Below are positions 1 to 8,523 of a stretch of DNA of 64,000 bases, one piece after another. The translations under genes and the position numbers were made by a program. The notes beneath the pieces are model-generated. The model had not been told where the DNA came from and did not search any database. It saw only the letters and a list, made by a program, of their open reading frames with translations. This DNA comes from Mycolicibacterium vulneris (GTDB taxonomy: Bacteria > Actinomycetota > Actinomycetes > Mycobacteriales > Mycobacteriaceae): contig NZ_NCXM01000023.1 of NCBI RefSeq assembly GCF_002104765.1, positions 1-64,000 of the forward strand. The letters are read 5' to 3'. The stretch's first letter is position 1; the number at the start of each line of letters is the position of its first letter.

Positions 1-66
1 GTCGAACAGTTCCTCGACTCGCTCGGCAGGGCTCACCGCCACCGGAGACGACGCAGTCGAGGACAT
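1..66 (-). CDS. N-terminal fragment, possible 13E12/DUF222-HNH protein
   Basis: An open frame runs off the left edge and starts at an ATG at 66 on the minus strand. Only 22 residues are visible, ending SPAERVEELFD. That ending resembles the opening of the mycobacterial 13E12 repeat (DUF222/HNH endonuclease-like) proteins, which often begin with a Pro-Ala-Glu-Arg-Leu/Val helix. The resemblance rests on about ten residues, so the family call is tentative. Nothing more can be said without the sequence to the left. Confidence 0.35.
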   Translation of the reverse strand, partial: MSSTASSPVAVSPAERVEELFD

Positions 67-485
67 AACGACATCATGACAGCCGGGTACGACAACTTTC
101 GGCCATCGATTCGCGCCTCTTGGCGGCGCAGCCGCATTGGCCGCTGAATACGACATTGAGGATCGTCGGCCACTTTTCAGTATCTCGTCAGCGCTTGAAG
201 CGACCGTGCTCGACAGCTCGTTGTCGCTTCGATATCGAACCGATCGTGCGGCTATCACAGCCCGGGTGGAAATCGCGTCAATGTTGAAGCAGCTGTGCCA
301 ACAGCAGCTGCTTCGAACTCGAAGCAAACGGGAAGGGCAGACTCACGAAAGCCGTGCGATACCACCGTTATTGCGGTAGAGAAGTCCTGCAGTACGAGGA
401 GACTCCACGACCGGTGCCTGGCCCGGGGCGGGTGCGTGTGAGATGAGCGGCCAGCGGCCCCCGCGATGGCGCCGACACGCTCCGC
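67..485. other. Intergenic stretch, no supported gene
   Basis: About 420 bases separate the fragment at the left edge from the stop of the TetR gene. An 80-codon frame at 137-379 has no recognisable domain and no Shine-Dalgarno sequence, so I do not call it. The stretch looks less GC-biased than the neighbouring coding DNA. I saw no clear terminator or RNA gene. Confidence 0.5.
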
Positions 486-1154
486 TTACCGGCTGTCAGG
501 TTGGGATTCTTGGGTGGTGAAGCAGTCCTGTGCCGGTAGGGGCCGCAGGTAGTTGAGGGCGAGAATTGTTACCTCGTCGAGGAATTCGTCTCGACTGATC
601 GATGGTTGGTCGAGGATGTAACGGATTGTGAGGTGTTCAACCATCCGTACCAACATCCAGCTGGCTGTGCCGAACGCGACATCGGGACGGAGTTGCTGGC
701 GGTTGAGCGTCAGGTACGCCAACGTCAATTCGCCGATCCGCTGTTCAAACGCCACTAGCTTGCTGGCCGTTCCCAGCCGCGGGGTGTGCTCCATAACCGC
801 TCGTAGAAACTCCGGATGGACATCGAGTGCGTCGAGTAGCGCTGCGATCGTGCTACGCACATAGTCGGGCGCGGGCTCGTTGAGCCGTTCGGCGACCGCG
901 GCCGCGAGACGCCCGGACAAGTTGTCGCTGTAGCGGTCGATGACGGCGCCGGCGATCGCGTCTTTATTCGGGAAATATTGATACAGCGAGCCGGGACTGA
1001 TTCCGGCGGCCTCGGCGATGCGGTTCGTGGACGCGCCTTCGTAGCCGTAATTGATCAACACCTGCTCGGCGGCATTCAGGATGCGCTCGACCATGGCGCG
1101 CGACCGGTCTTGGCGCGGGGTGCGTCGGGGCTTTGCCGGTGGAGGTCGCTTCAT
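486..1154 (-). CDS. TetR/AcrR-family transcriptional regulator
   Basis: This is a predicted one-component repressor of 222 residues, a normal TetR length. The N-terminus carries a Lys/Arg-rich arm (MKRPPPAKPRR) followed by a classic TetR helix-turn-helix: the segment around residues 25-65 contains ILNAAEQVL, GASTNRIAEAAGISPGSLY and QYFPNKDAI. The rest is a helical ligand-binding and dimerisation domain whose inducer cannot be read from sequence. The frame stays open upstream to 1511, but the ATG at 1154 is chosen because it puts the DNA-binding arm at the N-terminus and leaves a divergent promoter region before the oxygenase at 1384. It most likely controls that divergent operon (1384-4200), as is usual for TetR genes in this layout. 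That link is inferred. Confidence 0.88.
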   Translation of the reverse strand: MKRPPPAKPRRTPRQDRSRAMVERILNAAEQVLINYGYEGASTNRIAEAAGISPGSLYQYFPNKDAIAGAVIDRYSDNLSGRLAAAVAERLNEPAPDYVRSTIAALLDALDVHPEFLRAVMEHTPRLGTASKLVAFEQRIGELTLAYLTLNRQQLRPDVAFGTASWMLVRMVEHLTIRYILDQPSISRDEFLDEVTILALNYLRPLPAQDCFTTQESQPDSR

Positions 1155-1383
1155 CAGAACGCGAGTTGAACATGAGTTATTGCTCGTGTCAGCATGCTGC
1201 CCATGCTCGCACATGCTTGGTCGTTCGTACCCCTGGGGGTGCGGGTCTTGGTGGCCTCTTTCGAATCGCCTGCGGCGCAACAGCCGAGCAGACGCGAGTT
1301 CTTCCAACCCGACGGAGTCGCGAAATCCGGCGCGCATGCCGCGGGCAAATTTTTCTAGAACGACACCGAAGGAAGGCGACAAC
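1155..1383. promoter_or_regulatory. Divergent promoter region, TetR gene / oxygenase operon
   Basis: This 229-base region lies between divergent starts. It contains several dyads that could be TetR operators: CATGAG-N6-CTCGTG at 1171-1188 (one mismatch), AGCATG-N5-CATGCT at 1191-1207 (perfect arms) and ACCCC-TG-GGGGT at 1229-1240. Just before the ATG at 1384 is a strong Shine-Dalgarno sequence (GAAGGAAGG). Which dyad is bound, if any, is not decidable here. Confidence 0.4.
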
Positions 1384-2310
1384 ATGGCCAACGAGCCGAC
1401 GCGCCTCGACCACGACCGCCTCGGGCTAGGTCCGGATTCGCTGTTGTGGCGGTGGGCGGGCGATATGCGCATAGCGTTCGAGGGTGGTACCGCAGGGCTA
1501 CTGCAAACCATGCATCCCGCGATCGGCCAAGGCCTTGTCGATCACTCCGACTTCTTCAACGACCCGGTCGACCGAGTCTTTCGCTCATTGCCGGGCATCC
1601 TCGGCACCGTTTACAACGGCCCGCAAGCCGTCGTGACCGGAATCCAAGTGCGCGACTTTCATCGCGATATCAAAGGGACGCTCCCGAACGGCCAGCACTA
1701 TCACGCGTTGAATCCAGAAACGTTCTGGTGGGCACACGCCACATTTCAGCGCATGGTCGACCGAGTTGCCTCCCATTGGGAACGTCGACAGCTCACCGCG
1801 CGCGACAGCGAATTGCTCTACATCGAAGGTTGCGAGTGGTACCGGCGCTACGGCATGGCCGACACGGTCTTACCGCGTGATCGCGCCGCTTTCGAACGCG
1901 AAGTCGATCGCTACTGCCGTGAAGTGCTGCAGCCAAATCCGGCGTCGGACTATCTCATTCAATACATCAAGCGGCCGGCCATCCCTGACATGAGCGCCTC
2001 CTCGCAGTACCCCGCCCATCCGCGATTACGTCCACTCGCCGATCTGCTGTTGCCCACTTTGCCGGTGCGTGCCGCGCTGGCGCCACCAATGCGGCTGGTG
2101 ATCTTCGGCGGCCTGCCGCCGCTCGTGCGTCGCCGGTTCGCCATCACCTGGACCCACCGCCACGAGCGTGCTTACCGAGCCGTCCGGTCCGCTATCGCGA
2201 GGACCTGGTTACTGACTCCCGCATCGCTGGCCTGGCACCCGACCGCCCGTAAGGGATGGCTGGGGCAGACCGGTCATGTGCCGAGCCCACGCGTCGTAAA
2301 CGCCAACTAG
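1384..2310 (+). CDS. DUF2236 / MpaB-type oxygenase (first copy)
   Basis: This is a 308-residue protein of the DUF2236 family, which includes the fungal ER-bound oxygenase MpaB and is related to the haem-b latex-clearing protein Lcp. Family signatures are visible: a Gly-Gly-x-Ala-Gly-Leu-Leu-Gln-x-x-His-Pro segment near residues 33-45, an HS motif followed by a DPVDR segment near residues 53-65, and a WAHATFQRMVDR stretch near residue 120. The conserved histidines are consistent with haem binding in this family. The ATG at 1384 is preceded by GAAGGAAGG at good spacing, which decides the start over the longer open frame. A second, divergent DUF2236 protein (2421-3755) and an NTF2-fold protein follow on the same strand, so the three probably form an operon. 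The substrate is unknown; oxidation of a lipid or isoprenoid is a family-level guess. Confidence 0.8.
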   Translation: MANEPTRLDHDRLGLGPDSLLWRWAGDMRIAFEGGTAGLLQTMHPAIGQGLVDHSDFFNDPVDRVFRSLPGILGTVYNGPQAVVTGIQVRDFHRDIKGTLPNGQHYHALNPETFWWAHATFQRMVDRVASHWERRQLTARDSELLYIEGCEWYRRYGMADTVLPRDRAAFEREVDRYCREVLQPNPASDYLIQYIKRPAIPDMSASSQYPAHPRLRPLADLLLPTLPVRAALAPPMRLVIFGGLPPLVRRRFAITWTHRHERAYRAVRSAIARTWLLTPASLAWHPTARKGWLGQTGHVPSPRVVNAN

Positions 2311-2324
2311 TAGCGCTCTCCATG

Positions 2325-2349
2325 CGCATTCCAATGTGAATTGAATGCG
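2325..2349. promoter_or_regulatory. Inverted repeat between the two oxygenase genes
   Basis: Perfect 7-base arms CGCATTC and GAATGCG flank an 11-base spacer in the 110-base gap between the two DUF2236 genes. There is no T-tract, so it does not look like an intrinsic terminator. It could be an operator or an RNA hairpin that sets the ratio of the two genes. Confidence 0.35.
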
Positions 2350-2420
2350 AGTAAAAGCTCGTGTCACCATGAGATCATGAAATTCCCGACGCATGGCACC
2401 GGCGATCCGACTGAAGGTCC

Positions 2421-3755
2421 GTGTTGACCCACGCCAAATCCCACCCCTACGACTACTACTGGCGAAGGGGCATGCCACTGCGGCCCGCCCCGGAACGGTT
2501 GCACTTCGAACCGATTTGGACACAGTCGCGCCGCGACACACTCACCGCATGGATGGACTTCCAGGACGTACCTCGTCCGACTGCCTGGACCGACCTGTTC
2601 GTTGACCACCTATGGCAGGGCGACGAATTGATGGACGCCGTGGTGGCGCGGTTCCAGCAGATCGGGATGACGGAGGGAAGGGCGTTGCTGGACCGGGCGC
2701 TCGATTTCGGCATCGAGACGCTGGACGACCCTCCGGCTGAGTTGGTGGTGTTGTTCGACCAGCTGGACCATCCGCCGGCCTGGTATGACGCGCACATGTG
2801 GGAGAAGGGCCGCCAGCTGTGGAACAACGCCTCCCTCGCCGGCAAGTTCGGCATGTTCGTCGGTGACACTTTCGGAACATTCGTCGGTGACGAAGTCGCT
2901 TACGCGACAGGTGAAACGGGACGGTTCGTCAACGATTTCTTCCGGCGAAACCTGGAGACAGTAGCGTGGTTTCGAAACATGACGTACCCCTACGCCCTGA
3001 ACCGCTTTGCCAGGCCGTTCAAGGACACCGTTCGGGTGCGCTTGATGCATGCACAGGTCCGTGCGGGACTGCGACGCACTTGGGGTGACGAGCAATTTGC
3101 CCGCCATGGCAACCCGATCTCCAATGCAATGATGATGAACGCCGCCATCACCTTCGGATTGCAGCCACTGCTGATCGATCACCAGCATGGTCGCGCGTGC
3201 AGCGCAGGTGATCTCGAGGCGGTATTGATGTATTGGGGTTACATCGCTTACGTCTTCGGCGTCGCCGACGAACTCATCCCGCGCGGCGCCTCTCAGGCGT
3301 TGGAGGCGATGGACTTCATCGTCGCCTATGCCGGGGGGCCGTCGGCGTGGACGGATGTCATGGTCGGCAGCGCGGTCAATCGCGCAAGCCGCCTCCAGCA
3401 GGCAGCGCTTATTCCGCTTCTTGGTGTGTTCGCCTACTACGGCGGTGAGGACATCACCCGCGCTCTGGTGCGCGCCACCGGCCTGGTGAACGTGAACCTC
3501 AAGGCATGGATTCGGATAACGAAAGTCCTGGTGTACGCCAACATCGGTTGGCGCCGGGTGCTCGACCGTACACCCGGCGCTGCACACCGCGCAGCTACGC
3601 GAAACAGCGATACGGCGTTGTGGGGTCGGCTGCTGAAGGCGAACCGGCTGCTGGCCGCCCGCCACGGTATCCATGGAACCCCCTACGATCACCACGATTT
3701 GACGCCCAACCACGGCGTCGGATGCCCGATCCCGCACGCTGAGCGTCCGAATTAG
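2421..3755 (+). CDS. DUF2236 / latex-clearing-protein-like oxygenase (second copy)
   Basis: This 444-residue protein is a larger DUF2236 member that looks closer to the Lcp-type group. Features include a DPPAELVVLFDQLDHPPAW segment near residues 98-116, a repeated FVGDTFGTFVGDE turn, and a Met/Arg/His-rich block (VRLMHAQVRAGLR) near residue 215 that resembles the Lcp haem-pocket segment. Lcp proteins cleave polyisoprene through haem b; this homologue may oxidise another hydrophobic substrate. The start is GTG at 2421 with GAAGG five bases upstream; TTG at 2424 is the only close alternative. It follows the first DUF2236 gene by 110 bases and precedes the NTF2-like gene, and is probably co-transcribed with both under the divergent TetR regulator. 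Confidence 0.75.
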   Translation: MLTHAKSHPYDYYWRRGMPLRPAPERLHFEPIWTQSRRDTLTAWMDFQDVPRPTAWTDLFVDHLWQGDELMDAVVARFQQIGMTEGRALLDRALDFGIETLDDPPAELVVLFDQLDHPPAWYDAHMWEKGRQLWNNASLAGKFGMFVGDTFGTFVGDEVAYATGETGRFVNDFFRRNLETVAWFRNMTYPYALNRFARPFKDTVRVRLMHAQVRAGLRRTWGDEQFARHGNPISNAMMMNAAITFGLQPLLIDHQHGRACSAGDLEAVLMYWGYIAYVFGVADELIPRGASQALEAMDFIVAYAGGPSAWTDVMVGSAVNRASRLQQAALIPLLGVFAYYGGEDITRALVRATGLVNVNLKAWIRITKVLVYANIGWRRVLDRTPGAAHRAATRNSDTALWGRLLKANRLLAARHGIHGTPYDHHDLTPNHGVGCPIPHAERPN

Positions 3756-3816
3756 CACACACCATCGATGGTCGCCGCGATTGTCAGCTCCAGAATTGAG
3801 AGAAGAGGAACCGATA

Positions 3817-4200
3817 GTGCCTGCCAGGGCAAGTGCTCCGTTGTCAGTGGAACAGACTGTGCTGGCAATGTGGAAGGCCGTCTCCGAACGAGATTGGGAT
3901 ACCGCGCACACCTTTTACGCCGAAGATTGCGTCTTCATCGACGTGCCCGTGGGTTCTGCCAATGCCGCCAGGGGACCAGATGACATCGTCAGAAAGCTGA
4001 GGATCTCACTGGACCCCCTCGCCGCCTACGTTAACCACCCCGGTCTGATCCTCACTAACGGGTCCGTCGCCATTTTTGAGCATTCCGAGACGTGGACCTG
4101 GTTACCGGGACAGTCGACGGTCATGCACTTTGTATCAGTCCATAAGGTCCTTGACGGCAAAATCACCTTCTGGAAGGACTACTGGGATATGGGCGGTTAA
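3817..4200 (+). CDS. NTF2-fold, limonene-epoxide-hydrolase-like protein
   Basis: This is a 127-residue protein with the alpha+beta cone pattern of the SnoaL/limonene-1,2-epoxide hydrolase superfamily: an N-terminal helix (VLAMWKAVSERDWDTAHTFY), then strands ending in HKVLDGKITFWKDYWDMGG. The last block matches the end of LEH-type proteins such as the EphG group. The position where LEH enzymes have an Arg-x-Asp catalytic pair appears here as His-Ser-Glu, so epoxide hydrolase activity is doubtful. The frame opens at a TTG at 3781, but the sequence AGAGAAGAGGAA six bases before a GTG at 3817 decides the later start. It lies 61 bases downstream of the second DUF2236 oxygenase, so a role on the same substrate is plausible. 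Confidence 0.7.
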   Translation: MPARASAPLSVEQTVLAMWKAVSERDWDTAHTFYAEDCVFIDVPVGSANAARGPDDIVRKLRISLDPLAAYVNHPGLILTNGSVAIFEHSETWTWLPGQSTVMHFVSVHKVLDGKITFWKDYWDMGG

Positions 4201-4256
4201 ATCCGATGCGCAGTTGAGATGGCTCAACGAGCGGGCCGCGTTGCGAGCCGTGCCGC

Positions 4257-5504
4257 CTAGGCCATCAGCGGCCCGCCGAAGCCCGGAACGGCGCCGACGG
4301 GTATCAGCGCGAACGCGGTGACGAGAAGAATGAAGAGCCGCAGGGTTTTTGGTGCGGGCTGCTGGTCGATTTCAGGTCCGCGCGCGGCGAAAAGGATGAA
4401 CACGATCGCGACATCGAACCCCATGATGGTCAGCCATCGGGTCCAGTCGTAGCCGGTGAGGAAGACCGGGACAACCAGCAGTAGGGCGGCGGTCACCCAG
4501 GCCATCCGGCCGTGCAACGCCTCGGCGAACGTACGCAGCGACACGCCGGACAGTTCGCCGAGTCCCCACAGCGTGACCGCGACGGCAGCGGCACCGAATA
4601 TCAACGAGACGGTGAGACCGAGTGCTCCGATATGGCCGACGGTGCGGATGGCATCCCCGACGCCGTTGTCGTAGTTCGGCATCACGTTGCGGCACACCCA
4701 GTCGTGATAGTCCGTCTGGCTCAACCTCCCGTCGATCATGAAGCGCAGCAGCGTCTCCGGTGACGTGACCGTCGCGAAGGGGTTGGGCATCGCGTGATGC
4801 GGCACGGTCGCGCACAGTTGGGACGCGACGTCGTGGCGACCGAACGCCGCCACCACGGCCGTGCTGATGACGCCCGGCGTCACGGCCAGGAGCGCGCCGC
4901 GGCGCTGGGCGGATTCCAGGGCGCCGCCGAGGACGATGATCGCCAGCACTGCCCCCAACGCGAACTGCAGCCCTATCGCCTCGTGCATCAGCGTCAGCAC
5001 CGCGATCACGCCGCCATAGATTGCGCACCAACCCATCGCGACCGCACGAGAACGTGTGAACATCAGCGCCGAGCTGAACAGCGCCAGGGCCGCCCCGCCG
5101 AAGAGGTCGGGGCGGGCCGAGAACGCCGCGAACGGAACGCCGAAGGGCAGCAACGGAATCACCATCGCAACCATCAGCCGGCGCTCAGACCGTTGGCCAC
5201 CCAACAGCACCACGCCGGCGACCGTTGCCACTGCGCACAAATAAATCGCCGTCGACAGCCAGCACAGACCGAGCGTGGCCCCGAAGTAGTGTCCCGGGGC
5301 TAACCGAACCAGTTCACCGGCGAGCCCGCGGCGGACGAAACCGTGCGTGTAGTCGGCGGCGTAATACGACATCCAGTACACGTCGAGCGGAACAACCTTG
5401 ATCGCGCACCACAGCACCAGCGCCGTCCACGCCGCGATCGCGGCACCGATACCCAGAAGGCGGTTCCGGGCACGTGGCGCCGCCCTAACACCCAGGTCCA
5501 CCAT
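4257..5504 (-). CDS. Polytopic integral membrane protein, function unknown
   Basis: This is a 415-residue very hydrophobic protein with roughly nine to eleven predicted membrane segments. The first (LLGIGAAIAAWTALVLWC) is followed by a polar loop with DVYWMSYYAADYTHGFVRRG. Arg/Gly-rich first loops of this kind occur in some GT-C-type glycosyltransferases and in uncharacterised mycobacterial membrane proteins, but I see no diagnostic catalytic motif. The ATG at 5504 overlaps the stop of the preceding acyltransferase gene (ATGA), so it is the last gene of a translationally coupled operon with an ABC-2 permease and two acyltransferases. By context it may help assemble or flip an acylated lipid. 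Function is otherwise unassigned. Confidence 0.7.
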   Translation of the reverse strand: MVDLGVRAAPRARNRLLGIGAAIAAWTALVLWCAIKVVPLDVYWMSYYAADYTHGFVRRGLAGELVRLAPGHYFGATLGLCWLSTAIYLCAVATVAGVVLLGGQRSERRLMVAMVIPLLPFGVPFAAFSARPDLFGGAALALFSSALMFTRSRAVAMGWCAIYGGVIAVLTLMHEAIGLQFALGAVLAIIVLGGALESAQRRGALLAVTPGVISTAVVAAFGRHDVASQLCATVPHHAMPNPFATVTSPETLLRFMIDGRLSQTDYHDWVCRNVMPNYDNGVGDAIRTVGHIGALGLTVSLIFGAAAVAVTLWGLGELSGVSLRTFAEALHGRMAWVTAALLLVVPVFLTGYDWTRWLTIMGFDVAIVFILFAARGPEIDQQPAPKTLRLFILLVTAFALIPVGAVPGFGGPLMA

Positions 5505-6841
5505 CAGATCCGGCCCTCATACACGGTGGTGGCGGACAGCTGCAGGTCGGCCAGCGCGGAACACGCGAGCTCGCGCGTGGCTGTGGTGGCGCCGGCGCCG
5601 CTCTGATACGCAACGACGGTGAGAAACCGGCTGCCGTTGACGGTGCCTGTGCCGCAGAATAATTGGCCCTGTGCCTGCTCGATGCGGGCCTGGGTGATGC
5701 CCTGCTCGGCGAGCCGCATCGAGACCTCGGTCGCATCGGCGCCATCGATGCGGCTGACGGCGCTGTCAAGGCTCCCGAGGTTGGAACACCCCACCGGAAG
5801 CTGGCCGGACGACATGGCGATGCCCTCGGCGCGCCGCACCAGCCAGCGTGGCGTGAACGGAATGAGTGGCAGGCCGGCGAGCATTTCGTTGGGCTCTTGC
5901 TCGAGGGCCGTCAGCGATCTCTTGACGTCGGCGCGCACGGCGCTCAAGTCGTCAGCGACCGCTATGCCGTCGACGGTCAGCGTGATCGAGGTCAGCGCGT
6001 TGGCGCGGTCGTCGTCGGGGGTGCGGTCGCTGACCGGAAGCACGACCGTCACGGAGTTCCCGTCGGGCAGCACCCTGCCCATCCGGTGAGCCAGGCGAGT
6101 GGCGAACGCGACGAAAAGTGCGTTGCCGCTTCCGTTGAGGACGCGCGCTCGCGCCTCCCACGCCGCGGCGTCGGTTTGGATCGTCACCGATGGCGAGGTG
6201 TTCGGCTCGTCGTCGATCGGCCCCCCGGGCCGCCGCACCGGCGACTGCCCCCGCTGATCGGACGAGACCCTGCGCAAAATCAGCAGGGTCGCGATGAGCG
6301 CGCGGATCGCCGCCGGCAGGGCACGAACGGCATCGACCAGGTCCTCCAAGACCGCGCTGCTCCGCCCGCGTGAATTCGGCCGTGCATAACCAAGATTGCG
6401 TCGTTCTCCCTTGACCGCTTCGGCGACGGCCAACACCAGCCCGAGCCCGTCGACTACGCAGTGCGACGCCACCAGGGTGACCGCCGCACCGCCGTCGTCC
6501 AACGGCAGCACGCCGAGATGAAACGTCGGGCCGTGCTCGGGATCGACACCCACCCGGCCGCGTCGTTCGAGCCACGCCCCAATCTCACCCCGCGGTCGCC
6601 GCGGTTCCCACGCGATGTCGGGCGAGCGGCTGTCGAGCACCCAGCGATGCCGCCCGAACGGCAGCCGCGAACGCTCGATCCGGCGTCCGAGCAAGCCGGC
6701 ACCGAGATTGTCGTTGAAGGACCGCAATTCGTCGATGTTCACGTCGCGGTCGTAGATCCACGTGGACTGCACGGTGCTGCCCTGACCGGTGGCGCGCAGC
6801 CGTAGGAAGGCGGCCTGGTCCAGCAGCGCCAGCCTCGCCAT
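5504..6841 (-). CDS. Condensation-fold (WS/DGAT- or PapA-like) acyltransferase
   Basis: This is a 445-residue member of the CoA-dependent acyltransferase/condensation superfamily. The catalytic motif HHxxxDG appears as SHCVVDG near residue 130, keeping the essential His and Asp-Gly, and the protein opens with ALLDQAAFLRLRATGQG, a WS/DGAT- or PapA-like N-terminus. The frame extends upstream to 8047, but that part lies over the permease in another frame. The ATG at 6841 shares one base with the permease TAA (TAATG), which fixes the start. Its stop overlaps the next gene by four bases. It probably transfers an acyl group to a lipid or sugar acceptor related to the upstream PapA-like gene product; donor and acceptor are unknown. 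Confidence 0.72.
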   Translation of the reverse strand: MARLALLDQAAFLRLRATGQGSTVQSTWIYDRDVNIDELRSFNDNLGAGLLGRRIERSRLPFGRHRWVLDSRSPDIAWEPRRPRGEIGAWLERRGRVGVDPEHGPTFHLGVLPLDDGGAAVTLVASHCVVDGLGLVLAVAEAVKGERRNLGYARPNSRGRSSAVLEDLVDAVRALPAAIRALIATLLILRRVSSDQRGQSPVRRPGGPIDDEPNTSPSVTIQTDAAAWEARARVLNGSGNALFVAFATRLAHRMGRVLPDGNSVTVVLPVSDRTPDDDRANALTSITLTVDGIAVADDLSAVRADVKRSLTALEQEPNEMLAGLPLIPFTPRWLVRRAEGIAMSSGQLPVGCSNLGSLDSAVSRIDGADATEVSMRLAEQGITQARIEQAQGQLFCGTGTVNGSRFLTVVAYQSGAGATTATRELACSALADLQLSATTVYEGRI

Positions 6842-8487
6842 TAGCACCCTGCTTCGGCCGCAGCGCGATACCCGCGCACCGCCACCGGCGCGAACACCGC
6901 GACCAGCACGCCGCCCCACAGGCCCGCCTGCCACAGCGGCGACAGCACCGGACCGCCCTCCGCGAGCGCGCGCATTGCCTCGATCGTCGGGGAGATAGGC
7001 GAAAATCGCACCACCGGTTGCAGCCAACCCGGAAACACCTCGGCGGGCGCCACACCGGTGTTCAGGAACAGCAGCACTATGCACCCCGCGCCCAGCCAGG
7101 TCACCATCGCCTTGCCGTCCGCGCGGGCAGCGATGGCGATGACCAATGTCGCCATGCCGGCCGAGATCACCACGGGCATCAGGACGAAAGCCAGCATTGC
7201 GATCCAGCCGTAGTTGAATCGCAGACCCAAGGCGATCCCGAAGACGGTGAGCAGCAGGGCGGACGCGATGGTTCGGGCGGCCTCGGCGACCAATCGGCCC
7301 GCCACGGTGCTGGCCCGATGAACCGGCTGCACCCACAGCCTGGTCAGCACACCGGACTCGCGTTCGGATGGCAAAGCCAGACCGGCGCCGAGGGTTCCGA
7401 ACACCGCACCGACCACCGCGCACATCGGGACCAGCCCATACAGGCTGTCGTGTCCGGTGGCGGCCAGGACGGATTTGCCCACCAGCAGTTTGTAGATGAT
7501 GAGGAGAAAGGTCGGAAACAACAGCGCTTGCACCGCGACAATGGGGTCGCGGCGCCAGCGGCGCAGCAGCCGTCCCGCTTCCGAAGCGCTTTGACTGACG
7601 AAGGCGGTCAGCGACGTAGCGCACGGAGTCTCCTGCCGTACAACGGCACTGACGGCCGCCGGCGTCTGATCTGTGGACGCATGGCGCGCCGGCAACTCGT
7701 CTCGACCTGCCCTGCGGACGAGCAGCGGCGCGCCCGAACTTCCTGCGCTGACGCGTCGCTGCATCCGCACCGCGAGAACGCCGAAAAGTGCCAGCAAGCC
7801 AAGGCACCACGTCAACGTCACCGTCAGATCCCTGCCGGTGACGTGACCGGTGGCAAGGCCGCGGAGCGTCTCGGTGACCTGAGACACCGGTTGGTTGCGA
7901 ATGAAGGGTCCAAGCCATGCCGGAAACGATTCCGCCGGAGCGATTCCGGTGGACAACAAGATAAGGACCAGTTGGGGGAGAAGCAGTAATTGGCTCGACG
8001 ATTCGACGGAGCCGACCCGGGAGCCCAGGGCATCCGCACCGAGACAAACCGCCATCGCGAACGCCACCACGATGATCACGAACAGAACCGTGTCACCAGG
8101 GCCGCCTTCCATCCGGAAGTCGAACAACGATCCGACCGCGATGGCCGCGACCAACGCGATGATCGCGCGTGTCAGGCAATAGAGCATCCGCGCGCCCAGC
8201 GGCACCGCCGCGGAAACCGGCAGGGTGCGAAGCCGGGAACCGAAGCCGGACAACCGGTCTCGCGCGGCGCGGTCGGCCGTTGTCATGGCCCCGAACAGCA
8301 TCGCCTGCACGATGACCACCGGAACGACATACTGGGGATAGCTCATCGGGCCGGTGTGGATGAGTCCGCCGAGTACCAGGGTGAACCCCAGGAAACAGCC
8401 CACCGGTGCCAGCGCGGCGAAAAGCAGGTCAGCGTCGCGCCGAGAGGCGGACACCGTCCGCAAGGTGAGTGCCACCAGGGCACTCAT
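6841..8487 (-). CDS. Tandem ABC-2 type permease (DrrB/DrrC-like, two domains)
   Basis: This is a 548-residue membrane protein made of two homologous ABC-2 permease halves. Each half ends in a matching block: TGIAPAESFPAWLGPFIRN near residue 205 and TGVAPAEVFPGWLQPVVR near residue 490, each followed by a conserved Glu-x-x-Arg-x-Leu-Ala helix. In mycobacteria, DrrB and DrrC are separate permeases that export lipids such as PDIM with the ATPase DrrA; here the two are fused in one chain. No ATP-binding subunit is encoded in the adjoining genes, so the protein must borrow an ATPase from elsewhere if it works as an ABC exporter. The ATG at 8487 lies 36 bases after the PapA-like stop, and the stop overlaps the next start. 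Export of the lipid made by its operon partners is inferred. Confidence 0.8.
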   Translation of the reverse strand: MSALVALTLRTVSASRRDADLLFAALAPVGCFLGFTLVLGGLIHTGPMSYPQYVVPVVIVQAMLFGAMTTADRAARDRLSGFGSRLRTLPVSAAVPLGARMLYCLTRAIIALVAAIAVGSLFDFRMEGGPGDTVLFVIIVVAFAMAVCLGADALGSRVGSVESSSQLLLLPQLVLILLSTGIAPAESFPAWLGPFIRNQPVSQVTETLRGLATGHVTGRDLTVTLTWCLGLLALFGVLAVRMQRRVSAGSSGAPLLVRRAGRDELPARHASTDQTPAAVSAVVRQETPCATSLTAFVSQSASEAGRLLRRWRRDPIVAVQALLFPTFLLIIYKLLVGKSVLAATGHDSLYGLVPMCAVVGAVFGTLGAGLALPSERESGVLTRLWVQPVHRASTVAGRLVAEAARTIASALLLTVFGIALGLRFNYGWIAMLAFVLMPVVISAGMATLVIAIAARADGKAMVTWLGAGCIVLLFLNTGVAPAEVFPGWLQPVVRFSPISPTIEAMRALAEGGPVLSPLWQAGLWGGVLVAVFAPVAVRGYRAAAEAGC

Positions 8488-8523
8488 ACCGAGGCCTCCG
8501 GCGACGCCATGACCGGAACCACA

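Noticed and set aside
137..379. 80-codon plus-strand frame
   Set aside because: No Shine-Dalgarno sequence, no recognisable domain, and composition unlike the neighbouring genes.
1155..1511. Longer N-terminus for the TetR protein
   Set aside because: The extension lies over the divergent oxygenase start in another frame and would place about 119 unrelated residues before the DNA-binding domain.
6842..8047. Upstream extension of the second acyltransferase
   Set aside because: This part overlies the ABC-2 permease in another frame, and the TAATG junction at 6841 gives a clear start.
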